From NCBI GenBank assembly GCA_903925685.1, contig CAIYGI010000084.1, positions 1 through 37,829 of the forward strand: 37,829 bases of DNA. The letters are read 5' to 3'. How positions within the stretch are numbered: the first letter of the stretch is position 1; each line of letters starts with the position of its first letter. A program made the translations under genes and the position numbers. This DNA comes from an uncultured bacterium (GTDB lineage: Bacteria > Verrucomicrobiota > Kiritimatiellia > CAIKKV01 > CAIYGI01). The notes beneath the pieces were generated by a model. It was given only the letters and a program-made list of their open reading frames with translations, searched no databases and was not told the origin of the DNA. Shown here in pieces: positions 17,201-24,999 of the stretch.

Positions 17201-17930
17201 CGGCGACTTCCGCGGCGCCGGCCAGATGTACGGCCAGGCAATCGCGACCGCGGTGCTTTGCGAGTCATATTCACTGACAGGCGACAAGCGCCTGCTGGCG
17301 CCGGCCCGGCGCGCGGTTCAGTTCATTGTTAAATCCCAAACGGCGGAATCCGGCTGGCGCTATGCGCCGCGCGATGAAAATGACACCTCCGTCACCGGAT
17401 GGCAGATCCTCGCGCTGAAAAGCGCGCAAATTGCCGGGATCGAGGTGCCGGAACAAACCTTCAAGTGGACAAAATTGTGGTTGGACAAGGTGCGGCAAGG
17501 GCATGCAGGCGGGCTTTATTCCTACAAGGTCGGGCATGTCGTAACTCCGGTTATGACAGCAGAGGGCGCGTTCTGCCAACTGTTCACCGGGGCGCGGACG
17601 AAGACTCCAGAAACCGTCGAATCCATCGCCTTTCTCATGAACAATCAGCCGGCCTGGGACCCGCGCAACCGCTCGGTCAACATGTATTACTGGTACTATG
17701 CCACCCTGGCGATATACCTCTCCGGTGCGCAGGAATTCGAGGCCTGGAACGCGGCGCTGACCAAGGCCCTGCTGAAGGGACGCAACACGTCCGGTCCGGC
17801 GGCGGGAAGTTGGGACCCGGTTGACCAGCTTGGTCCCCGCGGCGGGCGCATTTACTCGACCGCGATCGGCGCGTTGTGTCTGGAAGTCTACTACCGCTTC
17901 CTGCCGCTCTATAAACAGAAATCCTTGTGA
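14226..17930 (+). CDS. Membrane-anchored protein with long disordered linker and C-terminal alpha/alpha toroid (prenyltransferase/squalene-oxidase repeat)
   Basis: A 1234-residue protein with a GTG start and AAGGAAAC upstream. Two N-terminal membrane helices (MLTIFLALAIAALLMAALLN and TCLALSIVLHLLSLSIFSIV) flank a basic loop (RRHRPQ), which places the rest in the periplasm. Residues about 55-850 are low-complexity, rich in Ala, Gly, Pro and Ser, and probably unfolded. Residues about 905-1234 form a helical-repeat domain (TEEAVEKALAWLGSAQSDDGRWD, VRKGLDWLLNCEKENGDF, AVQFIVKSQTAESGWRYAP, VTGWQILALKSAQ, MYYWYYATLAIYL) of the squalene-cyclase/prenyltransferase alpha/alpha-barrel type. No DXDD cyclase motif was seen, so it may bind rather than catalyse. 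It is last in the ExbBD operon and occupies the TonB/TolA position. Function unknown. Confidence 0.88.
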   Translation: MLTIFLALAIAALLMAALLNRRHRPQLLTTCLALSIVLHLLSLSIFSIVHMQAGKADEKAPVMPGARKFEVGSYAVRESRMSRSIRTEALKTETVDAHSSLDTVRTAKREPIKNAPARAQAELREGDVRTAGRVALKTPDIVPPKQSLAEPLDAVPDRPIEASPLPIVAALQSRSATKAEQTDTGERSKTFDVAQAAQATPTQPNEKPNAPLKLGSQAPARASITLAAAPAARQQEVGEALQPVHTGETLDRLADRAVQIDKPRVPASDERTAGIGAGGSGVKLGKRAGATPQPGGRRMAAVQPVGRARLVPESLAAESPGSIERRKNEVGGYSPDAVGVASRLAPIRLNDAHPLVAGAHAGTPGPFATRSDNLEWASLKENSIVPDGLESADGKPRALVLDIAPSKESKDPSRIGLGGGALAGLSSQAPSVRDSVSVLPGESSGLGALKDRGPAISMAMVPNDRKEPGPAANQPGPSELTAAKRGGGLGDGQSAAVRVSPARDFFAGSKTAGAGSGTLVQGSGIGFQPRAQAGGGSDEKLAGVQAGVVNQAGLGLTDIGSPVKSVSSASQGASNGGGQGIQPVALAIGKKRRSGASAVAAGGDGVTGVARPSPTGRSAPRAGYGSFVGSNAGGAGSPSESTAIREFEQVGAAGALTIADGGAKDLAGRMNVERYPGTPAPHGAGGYGGGAGGQSELFPGKAGGGVAADTDGALQRFQAPGGSAGGAPAASVGKMLISAGLQPEGPATASGKAGKELLAAMNTSASSADSIGLAIMASTASTLAQPSSGVETGLAPAQSLQVGKANGGDPTATSRMGGGGLGDMAKMVGAGAGERNPSRMEVHLNAVQSKARETADISMAGPGKEALRTFLTVGNAPNPAFVPQKAIYQMRKPEKRRQFIKELGGTKQTEEAVEKALAWLGSAQSDDGRWDVDGFKTLKECGGAGDLVNEDMVVTGMSLLTYLGAGYTHIEGEHKETVRKGLDWLLNCEKENGDFRGAGQMYGQAIATAVLCESYSLTGDKRLLAPARRAVQFIVKSQTAESGWRYAPRDENDTSVTGWQILALKSAQIAGIEVPEQTFKWTKLWLDKVRQGHAGGLYSYKVGHVVTPVMTAEGAFCQLFTGARTKTPETVESIAFLMNNQPAWDPRNRSVNMYYWYYATLAIYLSGAQEFEAWNAALTKALLKGRNTSGPAAGSWDPVDQLGPRGGRIYSTAIGALCLEVYYRFLPLYKQKSL

Positions 17931-17937
17931 AAACCCG

Positions 17938-19194
17938 CTATGATTGCTTTATCTCCCCGCCGAGATAGTGCAAGTCGCGGCCATAGGCTGCGAAATAGAT
18001 TGTTCCCAACAGACCCAGCATCGTCGCCGTGGCGAAGTTTGCCAGAGGGCCGAGATTCCATAAAAACCCGGCGGCCAGCGCCACCACGGAGACGATCCCG
18101 TCGCGAATCAGATAGTAGGTGCCGAACGTGGCGGCTTTGGCATGCTCCGGCGCGAGGTCGAGAATCAGCGATTTGCGCGTCGGTTCTCCAAATTCCTTCA
18201 AACCGCGGATAATGAAGGCCGCCACCAGCAAGGGAAACATCAAACCGGGATGATTCAGTTGCTGTGGCAGCCAACCCGCCAGCCACAATGTCATGGGAAA
18301 AAGCGTGAAAAACGCGAAAGTGATGACCACATAGGGCTTCTTGGCGCCCCGGTCCGCCAGCCACGCCACCGGCAGGTAAACCAGCATGGCGGTGACCATT
18401 TCGATGAAGGTCAGCCAGCCGAACTTTAGCTCGGAAACGGCCAGGTTCCGGCAGACCCAGACGGCCAGAAACGCATAAGGCAATTGCTCGGAGAAGCGCA
18501 CGAACATGTCGGCAACCAGCAAGACCCGCAGCTCGGGGGAAAAATAGCGCATGGATTCCCGCAACGGCGCGGGTCGCTTCAAACCTTCGCTATCGTCGTT
18601 CGCAAAGCGCCACATCAACCCGGCCGCAATCAAAGCCAAAACCATGGCGATGGCAAAGGCTACGCGAATGGCCATCACCGTCCCGGAAATTTCCCCATGA
18701 CGGTGGATGAAGAAGACAATCAGCCCTCCGCCTAGAACCGGGCCCAGCGCCATTGGAATCCGCTTGGTCAGCGCATGGATGCTGACCCCCAGCGCGCGCC
18801 GATTCTTGGGCACGGTCTTGGCAATCAGACTCATGACGGCCGGCAGCGATATCGCGGTCCAGGCTCCGAAAAGCAACGCGCCGGCGAAAACCGCCCACCA
18901 CCGCGGGATGGCGATGACCAGGGCGTAGCCGAGCGCCGACATGATTGTAAAAATTACCAGTGCGCGCCGGTATCCGTAGCGGTCGCTCAACCAGCCGCCG
19001 AGATAGGAATACAACGCACCCAGCAGATTGATCAGGGCATTCAAGGCGCCAAAGGCCACCGCCCCAGCCCCGAGCGCCCCCAGATATAACGGCAAAAAGC
19101 GGTCAGCCAACTTCTCGCCGACGCCGACAAACACCACCATGACCAGCATCATGACTACAGTGGCGTTGAAGATTCTTTTTGGTTGCGATTGCAA
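17938..19194 (-). CDS. Major facilitator superfamily transporter
   Basis: A 418-residue inner-membrane protein with about 12 predicted helices in two halves. The MFS motif A lies in the loop after helix 2 (GGWLSDRYGYRRAL). A weaker copy lies in the second half (WLADRGAKKPYVV), showing the family's internal duplication. The central loop carries FANDDSEGLKRPAP. No substrate-specific signature is recognisable; the family covers sugar-phosphate, drug and peptide carriers. It starts 27 bases after the stop of the transglutaminase-like gene, so the two are probably co-transcribed. It converges on the toroid gene with only seven bases between the stops, and no clear terminator is visible there. Confidence 0.9.
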   Translation of the reverse strand: MQSQPKRIFNATVVMMLVMVVFVGVGEKLADRFLPLYLGALGAGAVAFGALNALINLLGALYSYLGGWLSDRYGYRRALVIFTIMSALGYALVIAIPRWWAVFAGALLFGAWTAISLPAVMSLIAKTVPKNRRALGVSIHALTKRIPMALGPVLGGGLIVFFIHRHGEISGTVMAIRVAFAIAMVLALIAAGLMWRFANDDSEGLKRPAPLRESMRYFSPELRVLLVADMFVRFSEQLPYAFLAVWVCRNLAVSELKFGWLTFIEMVTAMLVYLPVAWLADRGAKKPYVVITFAFFTLFPMTLWLAGWLPQQLNHPGLMFPLLVAAFIIRGLKEFGEPTRKSLILDLAPEHAKAATFGTYYLIRDGIVSVVALAAGFLWNLGPLANFATATMLGLLGTIYFAAYGRDLHYLGGEIKQS

Positions 19195-19221
19195 TTCTGT
19201 TTTCCGGTCGTGTTGGAACGC

Positions 19222-20949
19222 CTATATCCGATGTGTCGGCAGTATCCACGATTGCGGGCGCAAGCCCTTGATTGTTTCGAAACCATAGGTCTGGCCGCCA
19301 AAATACAGGACCGCCCGTCCTTGTTCGATATCGAGTCGGCCGTCGGCAGCGGCAGGATCGCGGGCCAGGAGCAGGTTGGCCAGCAGCAGGGCTTTTTCCA
19401 CGCCATCGCCGCGGCCGAAGTTCCAGACTTCGTCGGGCTGCGCCAGACGGCCTGGCTCGTCGTAGATCGAGACGCCTTCCAAAGCCCGCACGCGCGCCTC
19501 GCACTCGCTCGCGGAGAGGTTTGCCGTGCCTGCCCGCGATACGGGCGAACGCTCAAGTGCCGCCGCGACGAAGGGCGCCGGATCGGTACGGTTGAGATCG
19601 CGGTAAACGTAGAACGCCAGATCCACCATGGAATTGGAACCGCGCAAAGCTTCCAGGCGGGCGATCAGCGTTTCACGCGACATGTCAGCAGCGAGTTCCA
19701 GCGGCGCTCCGTCGGCTGCGAAATGCCGCGTGGACGGATCGGGCAGATGCGGGTCGGTTTTGCAAAAGAGAATCAAGTGGGTGATGGCATCTTCGGCATT
19801 CATGCAGCCGCAGACAAAAAGCTCGCGCAGCGCGTTCGTGTCAGCGGACTTCCGCAAGTCCGGATGCCGGGTCTCGACGAAGGCTTCGAGATCGTTCAAC
19901 ACGATTCTCCCGGGCAGACGGGAGTCGAGAAACTCCTCCACTTCAACCTCTCCCAGCAGCTTGGCGCGCGTCTTATCCGTGACGCGGAAGGCGCAGCCGT
20001 TTTCATAGGCAAAGGCCTTCTCCAGCGGCAGATAATGATCGGCGCCGTGCAGTATCCAGCGGAGCTGGAAGCACTTTTGAAGCGACTGTTGATGGCGCAG
20101 GAAATTGCCCAGGATTTCCACCGTGAGCTTGGATGTCAGGAAAGCGCGCAGCCGCGCGTCAAAGCGCGCATAGGCGTCGGGGGCGATCGTGGCATCGGTG
20201 TAGAGTGTGTGAATCCAGCCGGATTCGTGGGCGACCACGGTCACCTGTTCGTGGTCCAGAGCCCGGCGGGCCTGCGCCGAAAGCGCCGTGCCGTTAAACC
20301 ACATGTTTTTCGTCACCAGGCGCCGGTTATTGGTCAGCATTCCGTTATCCACATCTATGAAATTCTGCGAATGCAGCGGCGTGGCCATCAGGAAGATATC
20401 GCGCAAGGGGATGCCGGCCACCAGGAAAAGCCCAGCGGCGTAGAGCGTGGAAAGCGACACGCATTCCCCCGCGCCGGTCGTGTAACCCGGCTTGAACCGG
20501 AAGGCGTCCATTGCTTCCACGGTCTCGGTTTTCCAGTAAGGGATCGTATCGGAGGTGTACTTATCCAGGCCGAAGTGCGTGCGGATATCCAAGTCGAAGT
20601 AGTAGCGGTCACCCTCATATCCGAAAAGCGCATTGGATGCGCGCAAGGCGGCATCGTCAATCAGCCCGCGAAAACGCGCCCGTTCCCTTTCCTTGGTCGT
20701 CAACCCCCAGGTGTCGAGATCCAGGTTGAACGCGTAATGATCCATCACGAATTGCTTGAGCCGCGCTATGCGCCTGGCGGGCTTCTGGCCGGACATGTCG
20801 CCGAACCAGGGATCGTCCTGCCAGCGCCACAGGCGCGGCGACATGAGATTAGCCAGCACGAGCGCGTAGAGCAGTTCCGGAAAGACGAAAATCTCCATGT
20901 CGGAAAGTGTGGAGGCGGCGGATTTGCGCTCGAAGTCGCGTCGGTTCAT
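19222..20949 (-). CDS. Transglutaminase-like (papain-fold) protein of unknown function
   Basis: A 575-residue protein without a clear signal peptide. ATG 20949 gives MNRRDFERKSAASTLSDMEIF; the frame is open a little further upstream. The centre has TGAGECVSLSTLYAAGLFLVAGIP (Cys163), then 30 residues later HSQNFIDVDNG (His193, Asp199/201). This Cys-His-Asp spacing, with a buried hydrophobic helix after Cys, is typical of transglutaminase-like cysteine enzymes. The N-terminal third (residues 35-150) holds conserved-looking W/Y-rich helices (WRWQDDPWFGDMSGQ), and the C-terminal half is largely helical. It is first in a likely two-gene unit with the MFS transporter. A cysteine protease, amidase or degenerate binding fold are all possible. 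I recognise the fold, not the family. Confidence 0.7.
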   Translation of the reverse strand: MNRRDFERKSAASTLSDMEIFVFPELLYALVLANLMSPRLWRWQDDPWFGDMSGQKPARRIARLKQFVMDHYAFNLDLDTWGLTTKERERARFRGLIDDAALRASNALFGYEGDRYYFDLDIRTHFGLDKYTSDTIPYWKTETVEAMDAFRFKPGYTTGAGECVSLSTLYAAGLFLVAGIPLRDIFLMATPLHSQNFIDVDNGMLTNNRRLVTKNMWFNGTALSAQARRALDHEQVTVVAHESGWIHTLYTDATIAPDAYARFDARLRAFLTSKLTVEILGNFLRHQQSLQKCFQLRWILHGADHYLPLEKAFAYENGCAFRVTDKTRAKLLGEVEVEEFLDSRLPGRIVLNDLEAFVETRHPDLRKSADTNALRELFVCGCMNAEDAITHLILFCKTDPHLPDPSTRHFAADGAPLELAADMSRETLIARLEALRGSNSMVDLAFYVYRDLNRTDPAPFVAAALERSPVSRAGTANLSASECEARVRALEGVSIYDEPGRLAQPDEVWNFGRGDGVEKALLLANLLLARDPAAADGRLDIEQGRAVLYFGGQTYGFETIKGLRPQSWILPTHRI

Positions 20950-21177
20950 TGTGCTGTCTTTCGATGTCCATGCAAAATTACGGCAGGCGCCAGATTCCTG
21001 CATTCAGGGAAAAAATGCCCTCCATTTTGACGCATTCAGCGGAATTGTCCGCATCGGAAATAAAGCGGGATTACAAAATCCGCATCGAACATGACTAGCA
21101 TATACGCCCGGCAATACACCGGACCCCATGCATTCATGATCGCCTCGGATCGAATTGCGGCGCCACCGCCGGCAGAA

Positions 21178-21657
21178 CTAGAGCGTCGAGGTCTTGTGAG
21201 TCAAACCGGCAGCGGTATGTGTGGCCGGCTTGTGGGTGACCTTCTTGGTCTTGGCTCCAGCCTTGGCCTTGATGCCGGACTTTGCTTTGTCACCGGGCTT
21301 GGCCTTGCCATCCGCCTTGACCACCGTCGCCGTCTTCTTCTCGGAGAGCAGCTTTTCCTGGTGCTTGCGGTATTCAGCCAGCGCCATCTGCCGGCCGCGC
21401 TCGGCTTCCTGAAACTTGACCTCGGCATCGGCCACGGCCTTTTCCATTTCGCTGTTGCGACGCTGCAGATCGGCCAGTCTCTGCTCGCTGTCCTGTCGGT
21501 ACGCCGCCGCCGTTTTCTCGGTCTCCGCCAGCGTCCTTGAACGCTTGGCCGCCATCACTGTCCCGGCGATAGCCCAAACGACCGCGACGGCCAGAAGCAA
21601 CGCCAATAAAACCACGCTAGAATTCCTGGTATCCCGCACCGATTCGTTGTCCATCAT
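21178..21657 (-). CDS. Membrane-anchored coiled-coil protein with Lys/Ala-rich tail
   Basis: A 159-residue protein. The start at ATG 21657 is set by AAGGAGAGG upstream; a second ATG follows directly. A short N-terminus precedes one membrane helix (SSVVLLALLLAVAVVWAIAGTVMAA). A coiled coil of about 75 residues follows (TLAETEKTAAAYRQDSEQRL to YRKHQEKLLSEKK). The last 45 residues are a basic tail of Lys, Ala, Gly and Thr (KADGKAKPGDKAKSGIKAKA) that resembles histone-H1-like tails. No catalytic motif is visible. The tail could contact nucleic acid or, if periplasmic, the cell wall. With the N-terminus short and acidic and the post-helix segment basic (KRSR), the positive-inside rule puts the coiled coil in the cytoplasm. 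Confidence 0.7.
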   Translation of the reverse strand: MMDNESVRDTRNSSVVLLALLLAVAVVWAIAGTVMAAKRSRTLAETEKTAAAYRQDSEQRLADLQRRNSEMEKAVADAEVKFQEAERGRQMALAEYRKHQEKLLSEKKTATVVKADGKAKPGDKAKSGIKAKAGAKTKKVTHKPATHTAAGLTHKTSTL

Positions 21658-21766
21658 GAAACCCTCTCCTTGAAGTTTACGTTCAGCTTGTCTAAATGTC
21701 GAAAGCAGCAAACAAAAAACGATTATGAATAGTAGCCTCACGGAATACAAGCACAATATAAACCTT

Positions 21767-23320
21767 TCAAGGTGCGTGCTTGCGGCGGTCGAAGCGCCTC
21801 CACAAATGCGCGAATTGTTTACGCAGCATGCGCCGCCGCTCCGCCTGCCTGCGAATACGTTCGATCAGCGACGCGCGTTGAGAAGCGGCGAGACGCTTAG
21901 AGTCATGCAGAAACTCTTGCATCCAGCGCCCGGCGATCGCCGCGTCCTGTTGCGCCCCCAGACAATTCTGCAGCGCCGTTGCGCGGGCCGCGAGCCTGAC
22001 GGAAGATGGAACTCCGCTGCCGGCGCCCAAAAACTCGCAAAGATAGCGCAGCCGTTTGCAGCTTATACGAACCTTGTGCAGGGCGTCATCGTCGCAGGCT
22101 TGCGGTTGCGCCTTCCGTCCGCGTCGTATTACCTTGCGCCAGGCGGCCCGGATCAGGCGCGGTCCAACCTGCGCCACGTCCTGCGCGCCCCAGGCCGCGC
22201 CAGCGGCGCCGGTCGCGGCAGACTCCGCCAGACGTTGCATGCGTTCAAGCAAGCGCGCGTACCTCCGCGCGACCAGCGCCCGTCGCACGGCGCGGTGCGC
22301 CTTTGCGCGTTCCTGCGCCACCCATTCACGATAAATTTCCATGGCGTCCGTCGCCCCCCCACCCCAGGCGGCGGATTCGCGATCCAGCAAGTCGGTCTGG
22401 ACATCGCCATCGCGCGCGCGGCTCAGCACCCCGCCCAGCCAGCGCAAGTCGGCGTTCAATGCCTTCACCGCGCGTGCCGGCAGGCACGGACCGAAGACCA
22501 GAAGAGCCGTCCGCAACCGCCGCACCGTTGTATGCATACGATGCAACGCCTCGGGATTCACCCCCAACCGGGCTCCGGGAGCAAACCAACGCAAGCGGTG
22601 CAGGTGCAGACGAAAGACCCGTTCACCGACAATTCCGAAGGGGTCGGCGGCGGCAACCAGCGGCGCCGTGTCCAACGGCGGACGCGGCAGAGTCCGGCGG
22701 GTCTGTTGCAGCGCGGATTCAAACTTCGACGCCGTGGCCGCCGTCAAACGCAGCGCTTGCTGCAAATGCCGGGCCACGCCGCGCGCCCTGCGCACCGGAC
22801 CATGGATGAGCTCCGCTTCCACCAGCCAGCGAGCTTTGATAACGGCTCCCGGCGCCGTCACATAATCCACGCTCACCTGAACCAGCCCGCCCTTGGGGCA
22901 TTCCAGATCGAAGACATGGCGTTTCTGCGCCAGCACAAGAATCTCGCGTAGCGCGCGGCCATCGAGAATGCAAGCCACCTGCCGGCCCAGAACCGTCGCG
23001 GCGATGCGACGCCCGTCAGCCCCGGTCCGTCCGGCGTCTTGACTGATTTCCAACCTTCGGTTCATGCCGTCAGCGTCGGCACGCGCGGCAATGGTTTTGA
23101 GCGTCAACTCGGAATTAGCCTGTTTTTCCCGCAGCCGCAGCGCAACCCCCGCCTGGTAAAGCGTCAGATCCGATGTGTCGAAATAATGGTCGCGGATACT
23201 CCTCAAACCGCGGTCGCGCATCGGCCAGCCCAACTTCTGCAACGCGGATGGCACCTGCCGTGCGGATGCCGCGCAGGACTCGAATGCATATTCATGTTCC
23301 TGCTGACGGCTTGCGTTCAT
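21767..23320 (-). CDS. CYTH-CHAD domain protein (polyphosphate/triphosphate associated)
   Basis: A 517-residue protein. The N-terminal CYTH (triphosphate tunnel) domain is seen in EHEYAFE, HYFDTSDLTLYQAGVALRLRE and ELTLKTIAA. It is a little divergent: the usual ExExK opening reads EHEYAF. A CHAD domain fills the second half, with its two histidine/basic helices (LHRMHTTVRRLRTALLVFG and LHKVRISCKRLRYLCEFLG), which bind inorganic polyphosphate in the family. ATG 23320 was chosen because it begins the CYTH domain and lies 19 bases after the stop of the upstream OB-fold gene. The upstream in-frame extension overlaps that gene. Probable role is polyphosphate handling or binding. The organism's ppk is not in this window. 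Confidence 0.88.
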   Translation of the reverse strand: MNASRQQEHEYAFESCAASARQVPSALQKLGWPMRDRGLRSIRDHYFDTSDLTLYQAGVALRLREKQANSELTLKTIAARADADGMNRRLEISQDAGRTGADGRRIAATVLGRQVACILDGRALREILVLAQKRHVFDLECPKGGLVQVSVDYVTAPGAVIKARWLVEAELIHGPVRRARGVARHLQQALRLTAATASKFESALQQTRRTLPRPPLDTAPLVAAADPFGIVGERVFRLHLHRLRWFAPGARLGVNPEALHRMHTTVRRLRTALLVFGPCLPARAVKALNADLRWLGGVLSRARDGDVQTDLLDRESAAWGGGATDAMEIYREWVAQERAKAHRAVRRALVARRYARLLERMQRLAESAATGAAGAAWGAQDVAQVGPRLIRAAWRKVIRRGRKAQPQACDDDALHKVRISCKRLRYLCEFLGAGSGVPSSVRLAARATALQNCLGAQQDAAIAGRWMQEFLHDSKRLAASQRASLIERIRRQAERRRMLRKQFAHLWRRFDRRKHAP

Positions 23321-23339
23321 ATCCGCCCCACGCAATTTC

Positions 23340-23825
23340 TCAGCGGCCCCAAAGCGTGACCGGGGAGGTGGAATTGAACTGTTCCGTCTGAAACGCCTGG
23401 TCAAGGGTCACTCGGCTCATTTCCTTCTTGCAGACGCCCCGCATGGCCACCTTGTCGCCCGGCATGAACATTATGTGTTTGTTCCAGTAGGCCACCACCC
23501 GTCCACCGACCTCCGTGCTCAAGCGCAGGTTGCGGCGCGCCAGCGCCACGTCGGGCCAGATCATCCGGCAGTAAATCTCATCTTTCAAGACAAGCAAGAA
23601 GGTGGTTGAGGAAATGCCGTCCCGCTCGATACGCGACACCGTACCGGTCACGGTCACGGTTTGCCCCAGCGGCAGATTTGTGGCGGAGGCCAGCGACGCC
23701 GGCGTCCAGACGACTTCCGCAGTTCCCCCTGCAATCGCCGAGGGGCCTGCGCAAAAAGTCATCAAGAGCCCCAAGCCCGCGGCCAGTCTACACAGCTTCC
23801 CTCGCGTGAAAGGGCACGTTTGCAT
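23340..23825 (-). CDS. Secreted OB-fold protein
   Basis: A 161-residue protein with a signal peptide (about residues 8-33, ending GPSAIAGG) and one OB-fold-like beta domain. GQTVTVTGTVSRIERD opens it, TFLLVLKDEIYCRMIWPDVAL follows, and GDKVAMRGVCKKEM is the closing strand. It resembles small periplasmic OB proteins in the tRNA_anti-like or BOF class. The binding partner is not evident. It is upstream of, and probably co-transcribed with, the CYTH-CHAD gene (19 bases apart), and divergent from rlmN. Confidence 0.7.
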   Translation of the reverse strand: MQTCPFTRGKLCRLAAGLGLLMTFCAGPSAIAGGTAEVVWTPASLASATNLPLGQTVTVTGTVSRIERDGISSTTFLLVLKDEIYCRMIWPDVALARRNLRLSTEVGGRVVAYWNKHIMFMPGDKVAMRGVCKKEMSRVTLDQAFQTEQFNSTSPVTLWGR

Positions 23826-23968
23826 ATTGCGCCTCGATTTCCCTGGTTCTGAAAAACTTCCGCCGCTCTTTCCAAAAGCGGTTTACCGGGGAGATATTAG
23901 CACAGTAACTTCCGCTTGTTACAAGGCCCGCCATTTGTCACGCTTGAGGGGGGGAACGTCCAAACGCC

Positions 23969-24994
23969 ATGCTGCCATTAATCCACGATCTTTCGCGCAC
24001 CGACCTGACCGCAGCCTGTATCGCGGCGGGCGGCCCGGCCTGGCGGGCGGACCAGATCTGGCGCTGGCTTTACACGCAACACGTCGATTCATGGGAGGCC
24101 ATGCGAAACGTTCCATCCGCCCTGCGCGCCGCGCTCGCGGAGCGTTTCGATCTCGCGTCATTCAGCGTGGCCGATGATCAGGGCGATCCCGCCGCCGCGC
24201 GTAAATTGCTGCTGCGTTTGCGCGATGGCGAGTGCGTGGAAATCGTTTTGCTGGCGGATCGCGACCGCCACACGCTCTGCGTTTCGAGCCAGGTCGGTTG
24301 CCGTTTTGCCTGTGCTTTCTGCGCCAGCGGACAGGCCGGTTTCCGCCGGAATCTGGCGGCCGGCGAAATCGTCGGCGAAACGCTTGCCGCCGCTCGCTCG
24401 CTGGGCGGCCGGCCCGATAACATCGTCTTCATGGGCATTGGGGAGCCGATGGACAACTACGATGCCGTACTCGCCGCCATCCGCATCCTGAACGATCCCG
24501 ACGGACTCAACATCGGCGCCCGCCATATCACGATCAGCACCAACGGCATCATCCCGGGAATCGAACGCCTCGCGGGCGAGGGCTTGCAGGTCGAACTGGC
24601 GGTTTCACTGCACGCGCCGAACGACGCCGTGCGCAACCGCCTGATGCCTGTCAACCGCCGCTATCCGATGCCTGAGTTGCTGACCGCCTGCGCCCGCTAC
24701 ACGCAGCGCACGAAACGCATCGTGACCTTCGAGTACACGCTGGTTCGCGGCATAAACGATAGCGCCGAGCAGGCGCGGGAACTGGCGAACCGGCTGAAGG
24801 TCTTTCCCTCGCGCGTGAACCTGATTCCGCTGAGTCCGGTCACCGGCTTCGACGGCCAACCGTCCGCGCCTGGCGTATCCGAACGTTTTCTGGCCACGCT
24901 GGACCAGGCGGGTATCAATGCCACCTTGCGCAACTCGCAGGGCCAGCGGATTCAGGCAGCCTGCGGGCAACTGCGGTTGCGGCACCTGGCGTAA
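23969..24994 (+). CDS. rlmN: Dual-specificity RNA methyltransferase RlmN (radical SAM)
   Basis: A 341-residue radical-SAM enzyme that methylates C2 of A2503 in 23S rRNA and A37 in some tRNAs. The FeS motif CRFACAFC supplies Cys111, Cys115 and Cys118. The SAM-binding GIGEPMDNYD and the ISTNGIIPGI, LAVSLHAPND and FEYTLVRGINDS blocks are present. The second catalytic cysteine, which carries the methyl intermediate, is Cys332 in IQAACGQLR. N-terminal helices (WRADQIWRWLY) match the family's RNA-contact domain. It converges on the Rrf2 gene, with five bases between the stops. Confidence 0.96.
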   Translation: MLPLIHDLSRTDLTAACIAAGGPAWRADQIWRWLYTQHVDSWEAMRNVPSALRAALAERFDLASFSVADDQGDPAAARKLLLRLRDGECVEIVLLADRDRHTLCVSSQVGCRFACAFCASGQAGFRRNLAAGEIVGETLAAARSLGGRPDNIVFMGIGEPMDNYDAVLAAIRILNDPDGLNIGARHITISTNGIIPGIERLAGEGLQVELAVSLHAPNDAVRNRLMPVNRRYPMPELLTACARYTQRTKRIVTFEYTLVRGINDSAEQARELANRLKVFPSRVNLIPLSPVTGFDGQPSAPGVSERFLATLDQAGINATLRNSQGQRIQAACGQLRLRHLA

Positions 24995-24999
24995 CGGGA

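Noticed and set aside
19183-21030. A 615-codon open frame on the + strand
   Set aside because: It is antisense to the transglutaminase-like gene, which has coherent domains; long antisense frames are common at this GC content.
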